Positions 26,461 to 39,177 of a stretch of 64,000 nucleotides of DNA are shown here, piece by piece. Location of the stretch: positions 124,001 through 188,000 of the forward strand of contig VGCH01000005.1 in the NCBI GenBank assembly GCA_016870115.1, given 5' to 3'. This stretch comes from Alphaproteobacteria bacterium (lineage in GTDB: Bacteria; Pseudomonadota; Alphaproteobacteria; Reyranellales; Reyranellaceae). A program made the position numbers and the translations under genes. Below the pieces are notes generated by a model. That model had not been told where the DNA came from, did no database searches, and saw nothing but the letters and a program-made list of their open reading frames with translations. Position 1 is the stretch's first letter; each line of letters opens with the position of its first letter.

Positions 26461-26472
26461 GGACCTAGGTCC
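26461..26472. promoter_or_regulatory. Perfect 12-bp palindrome upstream of the Liv operon
   Basis: GGACCTAGGTCC is a perfect palindrome located 12 bases before the ATG at 26484 and just upstream of the GGGGGGGA ribosome-binding site, in the 101-base gap between divergent genes. It could be an operator for a dimeric repressor controlling the transport operon, but no regulator gene is adjacent. A chance palindrome of this length in a given short gap is unlikely but not impossible. Confidence 0.35.
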
Positions 26473-26483
26473 GGGGGGGAAAC

Positions 26484-27299
26484 ATGGCGGGAACAGCCGC
26501 CCGGGCATCCGACAAACGGATGCCGGGCGACAGTCAGCTTGTCGTCGAGGGCGTTTCCAAGAAGTTCGGCGGTGTCGTGGCCGTGTCGGACGTTTCTCTG
26601 GAAGTGCCGCGCGGCGGGATTCTGTCGATCATCGGCCCCAACGGCGCTGGCAAGACGTCGCTCCTGAACATGATTTCGGGCTTCTATACGCCCGACACCG
26701 GCCGTGTCGCGCTTGAGGGAACCGACATTACCCGTCGCAAGCCGAGTGACATTGCCGCGTTGGGCATTGCGCGCACCTTCCAGAACATCGCGCTCTTCAG
26801 CGGGCTGACCGTTCTCGACAATCTCATGCTTGGGCGGCACGTGCGGATGAAGGCGGGCGTCTTCGCGAGCGCGCTCTATTGGGGGCCGGCGCGGAGGGAG
26901 GAGATCGCCCATCGCGAGGCCTGCGAGGAGATCATCGAGTTCCTCAAGCTTCAGGACCTGCGCAAGCAGCAGACGGCCGCGCTGGCGTATGGGCTTCGCA
27001 AGCGCGTCGAGTTGGGTCGCGCGCTGGCTCTCGAGCCCAAGATCCTGCTCCTCGACGAGCCAATGGGCGGCATGAACACCGACGAGAAGGAGGATATGGC
27101 GCGCTACATCCTCGATGTGAATCAGGAGCGCGGCGTCACTGTGGTGCTCATCGAGCACGACATGGGCGTGGTCATGGACATCTCGGACCGTGTGGTGGTG
27201 CTGGATCGCGGGCGACGCATCGCCGGCGGAACGCCCGAGGAAGTGCAGCGCGACCCGGCGGTGATCGCGGCGTACCTTGGTGGAGGAAGCAGGGGTTAG
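26484..27299 (+). CDS. livG: Branched-chain-type ABC transporter ATP-binding protein (LivG-like)
   Basis: A 271-residue ATPase. Walker A is GPNGAGKTS, the Q-loop is ARTFQNIALFSGLTVLDN, the signature is the divergent ALAYGLRKRVELGRALA, and Walker B is ILLLDEPMGGMN with IEHDM as the switch region. The C-terminal GGTPEEVQRDPAVIAAYLG is the LivG hallmark. An alternative start lies 36 bases downstream, but the GGGGGGGA site supports 26484. It is the first gene of a six-gene transporter/ligase operon. Confidence 0.88.
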   Translation: MAGTAARASDKRMPGDSQLVVEGVSKKFGGVVAVSDVSLEVPRGGILSIIGPNGAGKTSLLNMISGFYTPDTGRVALEGTDITRRKPSDIAALGIARTFQNIALFSGLTVLDNLMLGRHVRMKAGVFASALYWGPARREEIAHREACEEIIEFLKLQDLRKQQTAALAYGLRKRVELGRALALEPKILLLDEPMGGMNTDEKEDMARYILDVNQERGVTVVLIEHDMGVVMDISDRVVVLDRGRRIAGGTPEEVQRDPAVIAAYLGGGSRG

Positions 27300-27301
27300 G
27301 C

Positions 27302-29230
27302 ATGGACGTGACCGGCATGACCCTTCCACAGCTCCTCGAGCGGAACGCCCGGGAGGCACCACAGGCGCCGGGCATGCGCGAGAAGACGCGCGGCGTGTGG
27401 CAGACCTGGAGTTGGCAGGCCTATCGCGACCAGGTCCGCGACTTCGCGCTCGGCCTGGCGGCCGGGGGCTTTGCGCGCGGCGACAAACTCACCGTGATCG
27501 GTGACAACCGCCCACAGCTCTATTTCGCGCAGCTCGCGGCACAGGCGCTGGGCGGCGTGTCGGTGCCCGTCTACCAGGATTCGATCGCGACAGAGATGGT
27601 GTTCGTGCTGAACCACGCCGAGTCGTCGATCATCGTGGCCGAGGACCAGGAGCAGGTCGACAAGGCGTTGTCACTTAAGACTCAGCTGCCGAAGTTGCGC
27701 GCCGTCATCTACGACGACCCGCGCGGTCTTTCGGCCTACGACGATCCCCTGCTGCGGTCGTTTGAGAGCATGCTGGAACTCGGGCGCCAGCATGGCGCCG
27801 CCAATCCCGGCCTGTACGAGCGCGAGCTGGCCGCCGGCAAAGCCGACGATCTGGCAATGATTGCGTACACCTCGGGAACCACCGGCCAGCCCAAGGGCGC
27901 GATGCTGTCCCATCGCAACATGGCGGAGACGGCTGCCAATTTTCTCGCGGTGAATCTGACACGCCCCGGCGACAACTGGCTCTCGTACCTGCCCATGGCA
28001 TGGGTGGGTGACACCGAGTTCTCGCTGGGCATGGCGCTGGTTGGACGGCTAACCGCCAATTGCCCGGAGAGCCCGGAGACGGTGCAGCGCGACCTTCGTG
28101 AGCTGGGGCCGGACGCGATGCTGGCGCCGCCACGCATCTGGGAAAACATGCTGACCCAGATCCAGGTCAAGAGCGGCGATGCCTCGCCCCTCAAGCGCTG
28201 GATCTTCGAGCGCTTCCGGGCGCTCGCCGAACGCTGTGAACTCGGGCGAGACGACGGGAAGGCCCCGACGGTCGGGCAGCGACTCGGGCTCGCTCTGGGC
28301 GAGGTCATGGTCTATGGGCCGGTCCGCGACCAGCTGGGCTTGCGCAATGCCCGCTGGTGCTACACGGGCGGCGCGCCGCTGGGACCCGACACGTATCGCT
28401 TCTTCCGCTCATTCGGCGTGAACCTGAAGCAGGTCTATGGCGCCACCGAGGCCTCGGCGCTGATCGCCTGCCAGGACGACGGCGAGGCCAACCCCAACAC
28501 CGTCGGCAAGCCTTTGCCCAAGGTCGAGGTGAAGATCGATGACCGCGGCGAGGTGTTGTTGCGCGGCCCCAATGTGTTCGTCGGCTACTTCAAGCAGGAC
28601 CAGGCCACGGCCGACACGCTGACGGCCGAGGGCTGGCTGCGCACCGGCGATGCCGGCTTCTTCGACAAGCGCGGCCATCTCACGATCATCGATCGCGCCA
28701 AGGATGTCGGCAAACTCGCGGACGGTTCGGCCTTTGCGCCACAATTCATCGAGAACAAGCTGAAGTTCAGCCCCTACGTTCGCGAGACTGTGGCGTTCGG
28801 CGACCAGCGCCCCTTCGTCGCCGCGATGATCGCGATCGACATGCAGACCGTGGGTACCTGGGCCGAGAAGCGCGGGTTGGCCTACACCAGTTTTATGGAT
28901 CTCAGTCGCAAGGACGAGGTCGCGGGCTTGATCGCGACGGAGATCGCCAAGGCCAACGCGACTTTGCCCGATGTCCAGCAGGTCAAGCGTTTCCTCTTGC
29001 TAAACAAGGAACTCGACGCCGACGACGCGGAGATCACGCGCACCCGCAAGGTGCGGCGCCGGTTTGTCGCGGAGAAGTACGCCGCGGTGATCGAGGCATT
29101 CTACGGTGGCGCGGCGACAGTGGACGTCACCATGGACATCACCTTCGAGGACGGCCGCAAGTCGCAGCTCAGTTCCACGATATCGATCCACGATGCGGCA
29201 GGTGGTCCGGCCACCCGCCGAGCGGCCTAG
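27302..29230 (+). CDS. AMP-dependent acyl-CoA synthetase (long-chain type) inside the Liv operon
   Basis: A 642-residue ANL-family ligase starting three bases after the livG-like stop. It has the phosphate loop AYTSGTTGQPKGAML (about 187-201), the YGATEASA motif, and the hinge region WLRTGDAGFFDKRGHLTIIDRAKD, followed by a C-terminal domain with DMQTVGTWAEK. It activates a carboxylic acid with ATP and CoA. Its place between the ATPase and permease genes means the imported acid is probably converted to a CoA thioester on arrival. Similar insertions accompany aromatic-acid or fatty-acid transporters in other alphaproteobacteria. Confidence 0.88.
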   Translation: MDVTGMTLPQLLERNAREAPQAPGMREKTRGVWQTWSWQAYRDQVRDFALGLAAGGFARGDKLTVIGDNRPQLYFAQLAAQALGGVSVPVYQDSIATEMVFVLNHAESSIIVAEDQEQVDKALSLKTQLPKLRAVIYDDPRGLSAYDDPLLRSFESMLELGRQHGAANPGLYERELAAGKADDLAMIAYTSGTTGQPKGAMLSHRNMAETAANFLAVNLTRPGDNWLSYLPMAWVGDTEFSLGMALVGRLTANCPESPETVQRDLRELGPDAMLAPPRIWENMLTQIQVKSGDASPLKRWIFERFRALAERCELGRDDGKAPTVGQRLGLALGEVMVYGPVRDQLGLRNARWCYTGGAPLGPDTYRFFRSFGVNLKQVYGATEASALIACQDDGEANPNTVGKPLPKVEVKIDDRGEVLLRGPNVFVGYFKQDQATADTLTAEGWLRTGDAGFFDKRGHLTIIDRAKDVGKLADGSAFAPQFIENKLKFSPYVRETVAFGDQRPFVAAMIAIDMQTVGTWAEKRGLAYTSFMDLSRKDEVAGLIATEIAKANATLPDVQQVKRFLLLNKELDADDAEITRTRKVRRRFVAEKYAAVIEAFYGGAATVDVTMDITFEDGRKSQLSSTISIHDAAGGPATRRAA

Positions 29231-29241
29231 GAGGTCGGACG

Positions 29242-30132
29242 ATGGAATGGGAATTCACCCTGCTGCTGATCGGCAACGGCGTGCTGATCGGCCTGATGTA
29301 CTCGCTGATCGCGCTGGGGTTCGTCGTCGTCTACAAGGCGACAGACGCGATCAATTTCGCCCAGGGCGAATTCGTGATGTTGGCGGCGCTGTTCTCCGCG
29401 GCGGTCATGGTATTGATGGAACTGCCCTTCTGGGTGGCGGTGATCGTTGCGGTCCTGGGCATGGTCTCGTTCAGCTTTGGCCTGGAACGCGTGGTCCTGC
29501 GCCCGCTGCTCGGCCGGCCGGTCGTGGCGGTGATCATGGCGACCATCGGGCTTGCCGCCATCCTGCGCGGACTGGGGCCGATGATCTTCGGGGCGGAGAC
29601 GCGATCGATTTCGCTTCCGGTGGGTGACGAGCCACTCCGGCTGGGGCCGTTCATCCTGCAGCCAGTGCAGATCACCGGCGCGTTGGTGGCGCTGGCGTTC
29701 CTTGGCGGCTTCACCTGGTTCTTCCTGCGGAGCCGGATGGGCGTGGCGATGCGCGCCGTCGCCGACAATCAGCAGGTTGCGATGGCCATGGGCATCAACG
29801 TCGAGCGCTACTTCGCGCTAGCATGGGCCATGGCGGGAATCGTTTCGGCACTGGGCGGCGTCGTTTGGGGCGCCATGCTGGGCGTCGATGTGCACGTCTC
29901 GCTGGTCGGGCTCAAGGTCTTCCCGGTGGTGATCCTGGGCGGTCTGGATTCGATCGTCGGCGCCGTTGTCGGCGGTCTGATCGTGGGTATCGTCGAGAAC
30001 CTTGCGGCAGGGTACCTCGATCCGCTGGTCGGAGGCGGCAGTAAGGACTTCGCGCCCTATGTGCTGATGATCATCGCGCTGATGGTCCGCCCTTACGGCA
30101 TCTTCGGCAAACGCAAGATCGAGCGGGTCTAG
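29242..30132 (+). CDS. livH: Branched-chain-type ABC transporter permease (LivH-like)
   Basis: A 296-residue membrane protein with about eight hydrophobic helices. N-terminal LIGLMYSLIALGFVVVYKATDAINFAQGEFVML is the classic LivH opening, and the cytoplasmic coupling loop FFLRSRMGVAMRAVADNQQVAMAMGIN carries the EAA-like helix. It starts 11 bases after the ligase gene with GGAGG upstream. It forms the channel with LivM. Confidence 0.92.
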   Translation: MEWEFTLLLIGNGVLIGLMYSLIALGFVVVYKATDAINFAQGEFVMLAALFSAAVMVLMELPFWVAVIVAVLGMVSFSFGLERVVLRPLLGRPVVAVIMATIGLAAILRGLGPMIFGAETRSISLPVGDEPLRLGPFILQPVQITGALVALAFLGGFTWFFLRSRMGVAMRAVADNQQVAMAMGINVERYFALAWAMAGIVSALGGVVWGAMLGVDVHVSLVGLKVFPVVILGGLDSIVGAVVGGLIVGIVENLAAGYLDPLVGGGSKDFAPYVLMIIALMVRPYGIFGKRKIERV

Positions 30133-30141
30133 GCGGCGTCC

Positions 30142-31230
30142 ATGTTTCATCGCGAATCCGGCTACTACAAGACGACCTACGCCGAGGACGGCGCGCTCTA
30201 TCCGTTGCCTATCGCCAAGTGGACGGTCGGTATTCTGCTGGCGTTGTTCGTGGTGCTGCCGCCGCTGACGACGGCGGTGACCGGCGCGCTGGCTGCCGAA
30301 TACTACATCTCGATCGTGAACCTCATCCTGATCGCCGTGGTCGGCGCCATCGGCCTCAATATTTTGGTGGGCTACACGGGACAGATCTCGATCGGGCACG
30401 CCGGGTTCATGTCGGTGGGCGCCTATACCGCGGCCAACCTGGCGGTGAAACTCGACCTGCCGTTCTGGATCACGCTGCCGGCGGGCGGGCTCATGGCGGC
30501 GGCGATCGGCGCGGTGGTCGGCATTCCGAGCCTGCGCATCAAGGGCCTCTACCTCGCGATCGCGACGCTGGCGGCCCAGCTCATCATCGAGTGGATCATC
30601 AACCACACGCCGGCGATCTCCGGCGGTTCGCAGGCCTCGATCGAGGTCGACCGGCCGGCGGTATTCGGCTATCCGCTCAAGACCCAGCGCGAGCTTTACT
30701 ACTTCCTGCTTCTGTTCGCTGTTTTGGCGATCGTGGGCGCGCTCAACATCGTCCGCAGCCGCATCGGCCGCGCTTTCGTGGCGATCAGGGACCAGGACAT
30801 CGCCGCCGAGATCATCGGCATCAACATCTTCCGCTACAAGCTCACCGCGTTCGCGATTTCGTCGTTCTATGCCGGCGTCACGGGCGTGCTCTACACCTAC
30901 TATCTCGGCATCGCGAACTACGAGAATTTCCTGATCTCGACGTCCATCGACTACCTGGCGATGATCATCATCGGCGGCCTGGGGTCGGTGTTGGGGGCGA
31001 TCTTCGGCGCGATCTTCGTCACGCTGCTTCCGATTTTGATCCGGTTGTTCATGGAGACGTTCGGAACGCTGTTCTTCACGACCGCCGAGCTGAACAACAT
31101 CATCCCGGCGATGCGGCTCGGCATCTTCGGTCTGCTGATCATCGTTTTCCTCGTCCTGGAGCCCGAGGGGTTGAACCGGCTCTGGCGCAACATCCGGAGT
31201 TACTTCCGGGTGTGGCCGTTCTCGTATTGA
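30142..31230 (+). CDS. livM: Branched-chain-type ABC transporter permease (LivM-like)
   Basis: A 362-residue permease. Family features are GLNILVGYTGQISIGHAGFMSVGAYTAA after an extended N-terminal region, and the coupling loop SRIGRAFVAIRDQDIAAEIIGIN. The N-terminal 35 residues (HRESGYYKTTYAEDGALYPLP) are an extra segment seen in the aromatic/fatty-acid type rather than amino-acid LivM proteins. It starts nine bases after livH. Confidence 0.92.
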   Translation: MFHRESGYYKTTYAEDGALYPLPIAKWTVGILLALFVVLPPLTTAVTGALAAEYYISIVNLILIAVVGAIGLNILVGYTGQISIGHAGFMSVGAYTAANLAVKLDLPFWITLPAGGLMAAAIGAVVGIPSLRIKGLYLAIATLAAQLIIEWIINHTPAISGGSQASIEVDRPAVFGYPLKTQRELYYFLLLFAVLAIVGALNIVRSRIGRAFVAIRDQDIAAEIIGINIFRYKLTAFAISSFYAGVTGVLYTYYLGIANYENFLISTSIDYLAMIIIGGLGSVLGAIFGAIFVTLLPILIRLFMETFGTLFFTTAELNNIIPAMRLGIFGLLIIVFLVLEPEGLNRLWRNIRSYFRVWPFSY

Positions 31231-31258
31231 TGTGCGCGTACCAACAACGGAGGTCTTG

Positions 31259-32506
31259 ATGAACAAGCTCTTGGCAAGTCTTGCGGCCGCCGGCGGGGCG
31301 ATCCTGCTCACTGCGGGGTCAGCCTGGTCGCAAGCCCGCGACATCGTGATCGGTGTGCAGTGCGATCGCACCGGTGCGACGCAGACCGTCGGCGTCTTCT
31401 TCTGCCCGGGTGTGCACGACTACACCGATCTCGTGAACTCGAAGGGCGGTATCGAGGGCCGTCGCGTCCGCGCGATGGAAATCGACCACGAGTACAAGGT
31501 GCCGGCGGGTGTGGAATCTTACGAGCGCCACAAGAAGGAGGGCGCCGTGAGCGTGCTGCTCTACGGCACGCCGCACGTCCAGGCGCTGACCGCGAAGATG
31601 GCCGAAGACAAGATCCCCGGCACGTCACCCGGTTTCGGGAGCGCCGCCAGCGCCGACGGCATGCGCTATCCCTATCTGTTCCCGATCGCCGCCAGCTACT
31701 GGTCGCAAGCTGCCGCATCGGTCCACTTCGCGAAGGACAGGCTGGGCGGCAGTCTTCGAGGCAAGAAGATCGCCTATCTATTCTTCGACAATCCGGCGGG
31801 CAAGGAGCCGCTTCCCGTACTTGAAGACCTCGCGAAGCTCGAAGGCTTCGAGCTGCGCACCTTCGCCGTGCCGGCGCCGGGCGTCGAAATGGGCCCGCAG
31901 GTGCTCGATATCACGCAGCGGTACCGTGCCGATTTCGTGGTCACCCATCTGTTCGGCCGCTCTCCGTCGGTTTCAATCAAGGAGCTGAAGCGCGTCGGCT
32001 TCCCGCTGTCGAAGGTCGTTGCCTTCGTGTGGGGCTCGTCCGAGGCCGACCTTGACGCCGCCGGTGGCGCCGCGGTCGCCGAAGGCTACAACACCCTGCA
32101 GTTTGCCGGCGTGGGCACGGACTACGCGGTCCATCGCGAGATTCGCGAGATGTACCAGAAGGCCAACAAGCAGCCGCCCAGGGAGATGAACTCCACCGTC
32201 TACTACAATCGGGGTATCTTCCACATGGCGGTGCATCTGGAAGCCTTGCGCAACGCGCTCAAAGCCAAGGGCGCTCAGGCGACCATCACCGGGGCCGACA
32301 TGAAGACCGGCTTCGAGTCGATCAAGGGCGTGACGCTGGGCGGGCTGATGCCGCCGCTTCAGATCACGCCGACTGACCACGAGGGAGGCGGCTGGATCCA
32401 GGTGTTCACGGTGAAGGGCGGCAAGCTCACCAAGACCACGGACTGGTTCCGGGCGTACCCCGACGTGATCAAGAAACACGTCGAGGCGGACGGCAAGAAG
32501 TCCTGA
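31259..32506 (+). CDS. ABC transporter substrate-binding protein (Liv family)
   Basis: A 415-residue periplasmic type I binding protein with a signal peptide (KLLASLAAAGGAILLTAGSAWSQA). The mature part starts RDIVIGVQCDRTGATQTVG; the lobe hinge and GMRYPYLFPIAASYWSQAA region fit the Leu/Ile/Val-binding family. The ATG at 31259 is preceded by GGAGG (31249-31253), ruling out the upstream frame. Internal CDRTG...FFCPG cysteines may form a disulfide. Its ligand is presumably the acid handled by the synthetase. A strong hairpin follows the stop. Confidence 0.88.
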   Translation: MNKLLASLAAAGGAILLTAGSAWSQARDIVIGVQCDRTGATQTVGVFFCPGVHDYTDLVNSKGGIEGRRVRAMEIDHEYKVPAGVESYERHKKEGAVSVLLYGTPHVQALTAKMAEDKIPGTSPGFGSAASADGMRYPYLFPIAASYWSQAAASVHFAKDRLGGSLRGKKIAYLFFDNPAGKEPLPVLEDLAKLEGFELRTFAVPAPGVEMGPQVLDITQRYRADFVVTHLFGRSPSVSIKELKRVGFPLSKVVAFVWGSSEADLDAAGGAAVAEGYNTLQFAGVGTDYAVHREIREMYQKANKQPPREMNSTVYYNRGIFHMAVHLEALRNALKAKGAQATITGADMKTGFESIKGVTLGGLMPPLQITPTDHEGGGWIQVFTVKGGKLTKTTDWFRAYPDVIKKHVEADGKKS

Positions 32507-32517
32507 TTCGGGACGGG

Positions 32518-32542
32518 GCGGGCGGTCCACTGGGCCGCCCGC
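32518..32542 (+). other. Intercistronic hairpin between binding-protein gene and livF
   Basis: GCGGGCGG (32518-32525) pairs with CCGCCCGC (32535-32542), a GC-only 8-bp stem that can extend inward through CC/GG with one mismatch. There is no T-run after it, so it is more likely an mRNA-stabilising or partial-attenuation element that raises the level of the binding protein relative to the downstream ATPase. Confidence 0.55.
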
Positions 32543-32573
32543 ACCCACTTCTTCCAATGCAACCGGTCGTTCC

Positions 32574-33368
<795 letters not shown>

Positions 33369-33375
33369 GGCGGCG

Positions 33376-34380
33376 ATGTCGCTCGCGCGCTTCCTCGGGG
33401 TGCTTGCCGCGCTGAGTCCCGGAGTAGCTATCGCACAGGGTACGTTGGCGCGGCACTGCGCTGCCTTCGGTGAGGTTGAGTACCGTAAGGTCGACCCGGC
33501 GGTAGAGAGCGTCGTGCCTGCTGAGTTCCCGGCGCCAATTCTAGAACGCACCTCGGTAAAGGTCGGGTCCCAGCCGGTAGCGGCCACGCTCACGCTGCGG
33601 GGCCGGATGGTCTTCCGCAACCGGCCGGCAGTGGAGACGCAGTTCGTTTGCCTTCTCGACATCGCCGATAAGCCGCTGTTTTTCTACGCCATTCCAACGC
33701 TGGCAACCCGAACGGCGCCGACCCCGTTTGGACGTCCCGTGGCCGGGGGCGGGGCGGCGCTCGAACCACCGCGGCCGCGCGCATCGGAGCGTCCACCGTT
33801 GCCCGCCACTGCGGTGCGAATGCGCGGTGTCGTGCGCGATCTCGCGGGCAAACTTCAGCTCCAGCCGTGCGACGCGGCGTTCCTCCCGGTCGAGGACCGC
33901 ACCCCGGGGCGCGAGTTGGAGCGCGCCGTGTCCGATCTGGCGGGGGGTCAAGAAGGCCGGCCGGTGTTTGTTGAGTTCTACGGCCAACGCGAGAGCGGCG
34001 GCGCCGCGGGGATGGTGGTCCTTGAGCTGAGGCGCGCCGCAACCGAGACGGCGGGCTGCCGCGAGCGCTTCGATCAGCGCGAATGGATCGTGATGGGCGG
34101 CGAGCCGCGCTGGAGACTGGACATCACCGCTCGCGACTTCGTCTTTTCGGGTGGCGGCGAGGCAGCCTCCCAGCGCGTGCCGCATGGTGGGCCGAACCGC
34201 GACGGCGCCCTGGTCCTCTACGCCGCGATCGAGGGCGCCGAGATCCGCGTCGCCATCGACGAGCAGCGTTGCGTCGATCCCGTGTCGCGCTCGATCTTCG
34301 CCTACCTTGTCGAGGTGCGGTCCGATGGACGATCCTTCATCGGCTGCGCGGCGCACAATCCGGCGCTGCCGGCGCCATAG
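33376..34380 (+). CDS. COG3650/NlpE-like periplasmic protein
   Basis: A 334-residue protein with a signal peptide (LGVLAALSPGVAIAQG). The C-terminal third (from MGGEPRWRLDITARDFVFSG to FIGCAAHNPAL) resembles the COG3650 domain, a small beta-barrel with a conserved Cys pair (here CVDP...IGC). The middle has a second all-beta unit around VRGVVRDLAGKLQLQPCD, similar to NlpE-type domains. Function is unknown; envelope stress or heavy-metal lipoprotein relatives exist. It starts seven bases after livF and precedes the sirtuin gene by ten bases, so it is probably in the same transcript. Confidence 0.6.
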   Translation: MSLARFLGVLAALSPGVAIAQGTLARHCAAFGEVEYRKVDPAVESVVPAEFPAPILERTSVKVGSQPVAATLTLRGRMVFRNRPAVETQFVCLLDIADKPLFFYAIPTLATRTAPTPFGRPVAGGGAALEPPRPRASERPPLPATAVRMRGVVRDLAGKLQLQPCDAAFLPVEDRTPGRELERAVSDLAGGQEGRPVFVEFYGQRESGGAAGMVVLELRRAATETAGCRERFDQREWIVMGGEPRWRLDITARDFVFSGGGEAASQRVPHGGPNRDGALVLYAAIEGAEIRVAIDEQRCVDPVSRSIFAYLVEVRSDGRSFIGCAAHNPALPAP

Positions 34381-34390
34381 GGAGCCCGCG

Positions 34391-35137
34391 ATGTCCGATG
34401 TCGGCAGACTGCGCGACCTGATCGAGAGCGCGCGCCGCATCGTGGCCTTCACGGGCGCCGGCATCTCCACGGAGTCGGGAATTCCCGACTTCCGCTCCCC
34501 GGGCGGTATCTGGACGAAGTACAAGCCGATCTACTTCGACGACTTCATGGCGTCGGATGAGATGCGCCGTGAATCCTGGAGGCGAAAGTTCGCTTCCGAC
34601 GAGACGATGCTGAAGGCCGAGCCGAACGCCGGCCATCGCGCGCTGGCCCGGCTGGTCGAAGCGGGGCGAATGTCCGCGATCATCACCCAGAATGTCGACG
34701 GCCTGCACCAGCGCTCGGGCGTCCCGGATCGGAAGGTCGTCGAGCTGCATGGCAATGCGACCTATGCAACGTGCCTGGATTGCGGGCACCGCCACGAACT
34801 CGGTCCGATCCGGGATGCCTTCCTGGGGCACGGCCGACTGCCGCTCTGCGTGAAGTGCGGGGGCATCGTCAAGACCGCCACGATCTCGTTCGGGCAGGCC
34901 ATGCCGGAGGTACCCATGCTGCGGGCCCGGGAAGAGGCGGAGGCCTGCGACCTCTTCATCGTGCTTGGAAGTTCATTGGTGGTCTATCCCGCGGCGTCGT
35001 TCCCGGGTCTCGCGAAGCGACGCGGCGCACGGCTGGCTATCGTCAATCGCGACCCGACTGAGCAGGACGACGATGCCGACCTTGTGGTCCACGGCGAGAT
35101 CGGCCCGACCATGGCACGGGTGGTGGGAATCAACTGA
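34391..35137 (+). CDS. cobB: NAD-dependent protein deacylase (sirtuin)
   Basis: A 248-residue Sir2 protein. GAGIS (22-26), TQNVDGLH (99-106), catalytic His120 (ELHGN), and four zinc cysteines Cys128, Cys131, Cys153 and Cys156 are all present. FGQAMP and GSSLVVYPAASFP follow as expected. Bacterial sirtuins remove acyl groups from acyl-CoA synthetases and restore their activity, so its location in an operon containing an acyl-CoA synthetase is suggestive. Start at 34391 with GGAG upstream; the longer frame overlaps the previous gene. Confidence 0.9.
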   Translation: MSDVGRLRDLIESARRIVAFTGAGISTESGIPDFRSPGGIWTKYKPIYFDDFMASDEMRRESWRRKFASDETMLKAEPNAGHRALARLVEAGRMSAIITQNVDGLHQRSGVPDRKVVELHGNATYATCLDCGHRHELGPIRDAFLGHGRLPLCVKCGGIVKTATISFGQAMPEVPMLRAREEAEACDLFIVLGSSLVVYPAASFPGLAKRRGARLAIVNRDPTEQDDDADLVVHGEIGPTMARVVGIN

Positions 35138-35204
35138 GGCGCCGGGCCGCGTTGCGGCGCGCCCGGCAAACTGCTTTGATCGTCGCCGTTCCAGGGAGGA
35201 ACCC

Positions 35205-36212
35205 ATGCTCATCCGTCGCAGAAGCGCCCTTGCCGGCGCATTCGGTGCGGCCGCCTTTTCGGGCCTGCCCGCTACCGCTCAGGACATCACCTTCTTCCGA
35301 ATCGGTACCGGCGGCACCGCCGGGACCTACTTTCCGATTGGTGGCTTGATCGCCAACGCGATCTCCAACCCGCCCGGCTCGCGCGCCTGCGCGGATGGCG
35401 GGTCGTGCGGCGTCTCCGGTCTGGTCGCCACGGCGGTGGCGTCGAACGGATCGGTCGCCAACGTGAACGCGATCGCGGGCGGCAGCATGCAGTCCGGCTT
35501 CGCCCAGTCGGACGTCGCGTACTGGGCCCATACCGGCACCGGCATCTACGAGGGCCGTCCAAAGGTCGACGGCCTGCGCGCGATTGCCAATCTATACCCC
35601 GAGAGCTTCCATCTGGTGGTCCGCAAGGGCGCCGGCATCAAGTCGATGAGCGACCTCAAGGGCAAACGCATGTCGCTCGACGAGCCGGGCTCCGGCACGC
35701 TGGTCGATGCCCGGCTGATCCTCGCGGCCTACGGCATGACCGAGAAGGACATCAAGGCCGAGTACCTGAAGCCCCAGCAGGCCGCCGACAAGCTGAAGGA
35801 CGGCGCGCTCGACGCGTTCTTCAGCGTGAGCGGCTGGCCACAGGGCGCCGTCGCCGAACTCGCGGCCACGACTGGCATCGAGTTGGTGCCGATCGCCGGC
35901 CCCGAGGCTGAGAAGCTCATCAAGCAGTACAGCTTCTTCGGAGCGGATGAGATTCCGGACGGCGCCTACAAGAACGTCCAAGGAGTGAAGACCGTGAGTG
36001 TGAACGCGCTGTGGGTCACCTCGATGCGTCAGCCCGAGGCGCTGATCTACAACATCACCGGTGCGCTGTGGAACGCCAACACCCGCAAGCTGCTGGATTC
36101 GGGCCATGCCAAGGGCAAGTCGATCCGGCTCGATACGGCGCTCACGGGGCTCGGCATCCCGCTGCATCCTGGCGCTGAGAAGTTCTACAAGGAAAAGGGC
36201 CTCGTGAAGTAA
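35205..36212 (+). CDS. TAXI-family TRAP transporter solute-binding protein
   Basis: A 335-residue secreted protein with an N-terminal RRRSALAGAFGAAAFSGLPATAQ signal that has Tat-like character. The mature part starts FFRIGTGGTAGTYFPIGGLIANAIS, the TAXI signature, with CADGGSCGVSGLVATA and QSDVAYWAHTG following. The ATG at 35205 follows CAGGGAGGAA. It captures the ligand (dicarboxylate, amino acid or sugar acid) for the fused permease encoded next. A hairpin separates the two genes. Confidence 0.9.
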   Translation: MLIRRRSALAGAFGAAAFSGLPATAQDITFFRIGTGGTAGTYFPIGGLIANAISNPPGSRACADGGSCGVSGLVATAVASNGSVANVNAIAGGSMQSGFAQSDVAYWAHTGTGIYEGRPKVDGLRAIANLYPESFHLVVRKGAGIKSMSDLKGKRMSLDEPGSGTLVDARLILAAYGMTEKDIKAEYLKPQQAADKLKDGALDAFFSVSGWPQGAVAELAATTGIELVPIAGPEAEKLIKQYSFFGADEIPDGAYKNVQGVKTVSVNALWVTSMRQPEALIYNITGALWNANTRKLLDSGHAKGKSIRLDTALTGLGIPLHPGAEKFYKEKGLVK

Positions 36213-36224
36213 CGGGGACCGGCG

Positions 36225-36246
36225 ACGCGGCGGGCAACCGCCGCGT
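36225..36246 (+). other. Intercistronic GNRA-tetraloop hairpin after the TAXI binding-protein gene
   Basis: ACGCGGCGG (36225-36233) and CCGCCGCGT (36238-36246) make a perfect 9-bp stem closed by GCAA, a GNRA tetraloop of high stability. It is followed by TTCGCTTC, not a T-run. It lies 12 bases after the stop and 21 bases before the permease start, a typical place for an element that protects the binding-protein mRNA. Confidence 0.65.
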
Positions 36247-36267
36247 TTCGCTTCGGGGGATCGGAGT

Positions 36268-39172
<2,905 letters not shown>

Positions 39173-39177
39173 TGGAT

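Noticed and set aside
29818-31371. A 517-codon minus-strand frame across livH-livM
   Set aside because: Antisense to two clear permease genes, rich in Arg, Asp, Glu and His, no recognisable domain.
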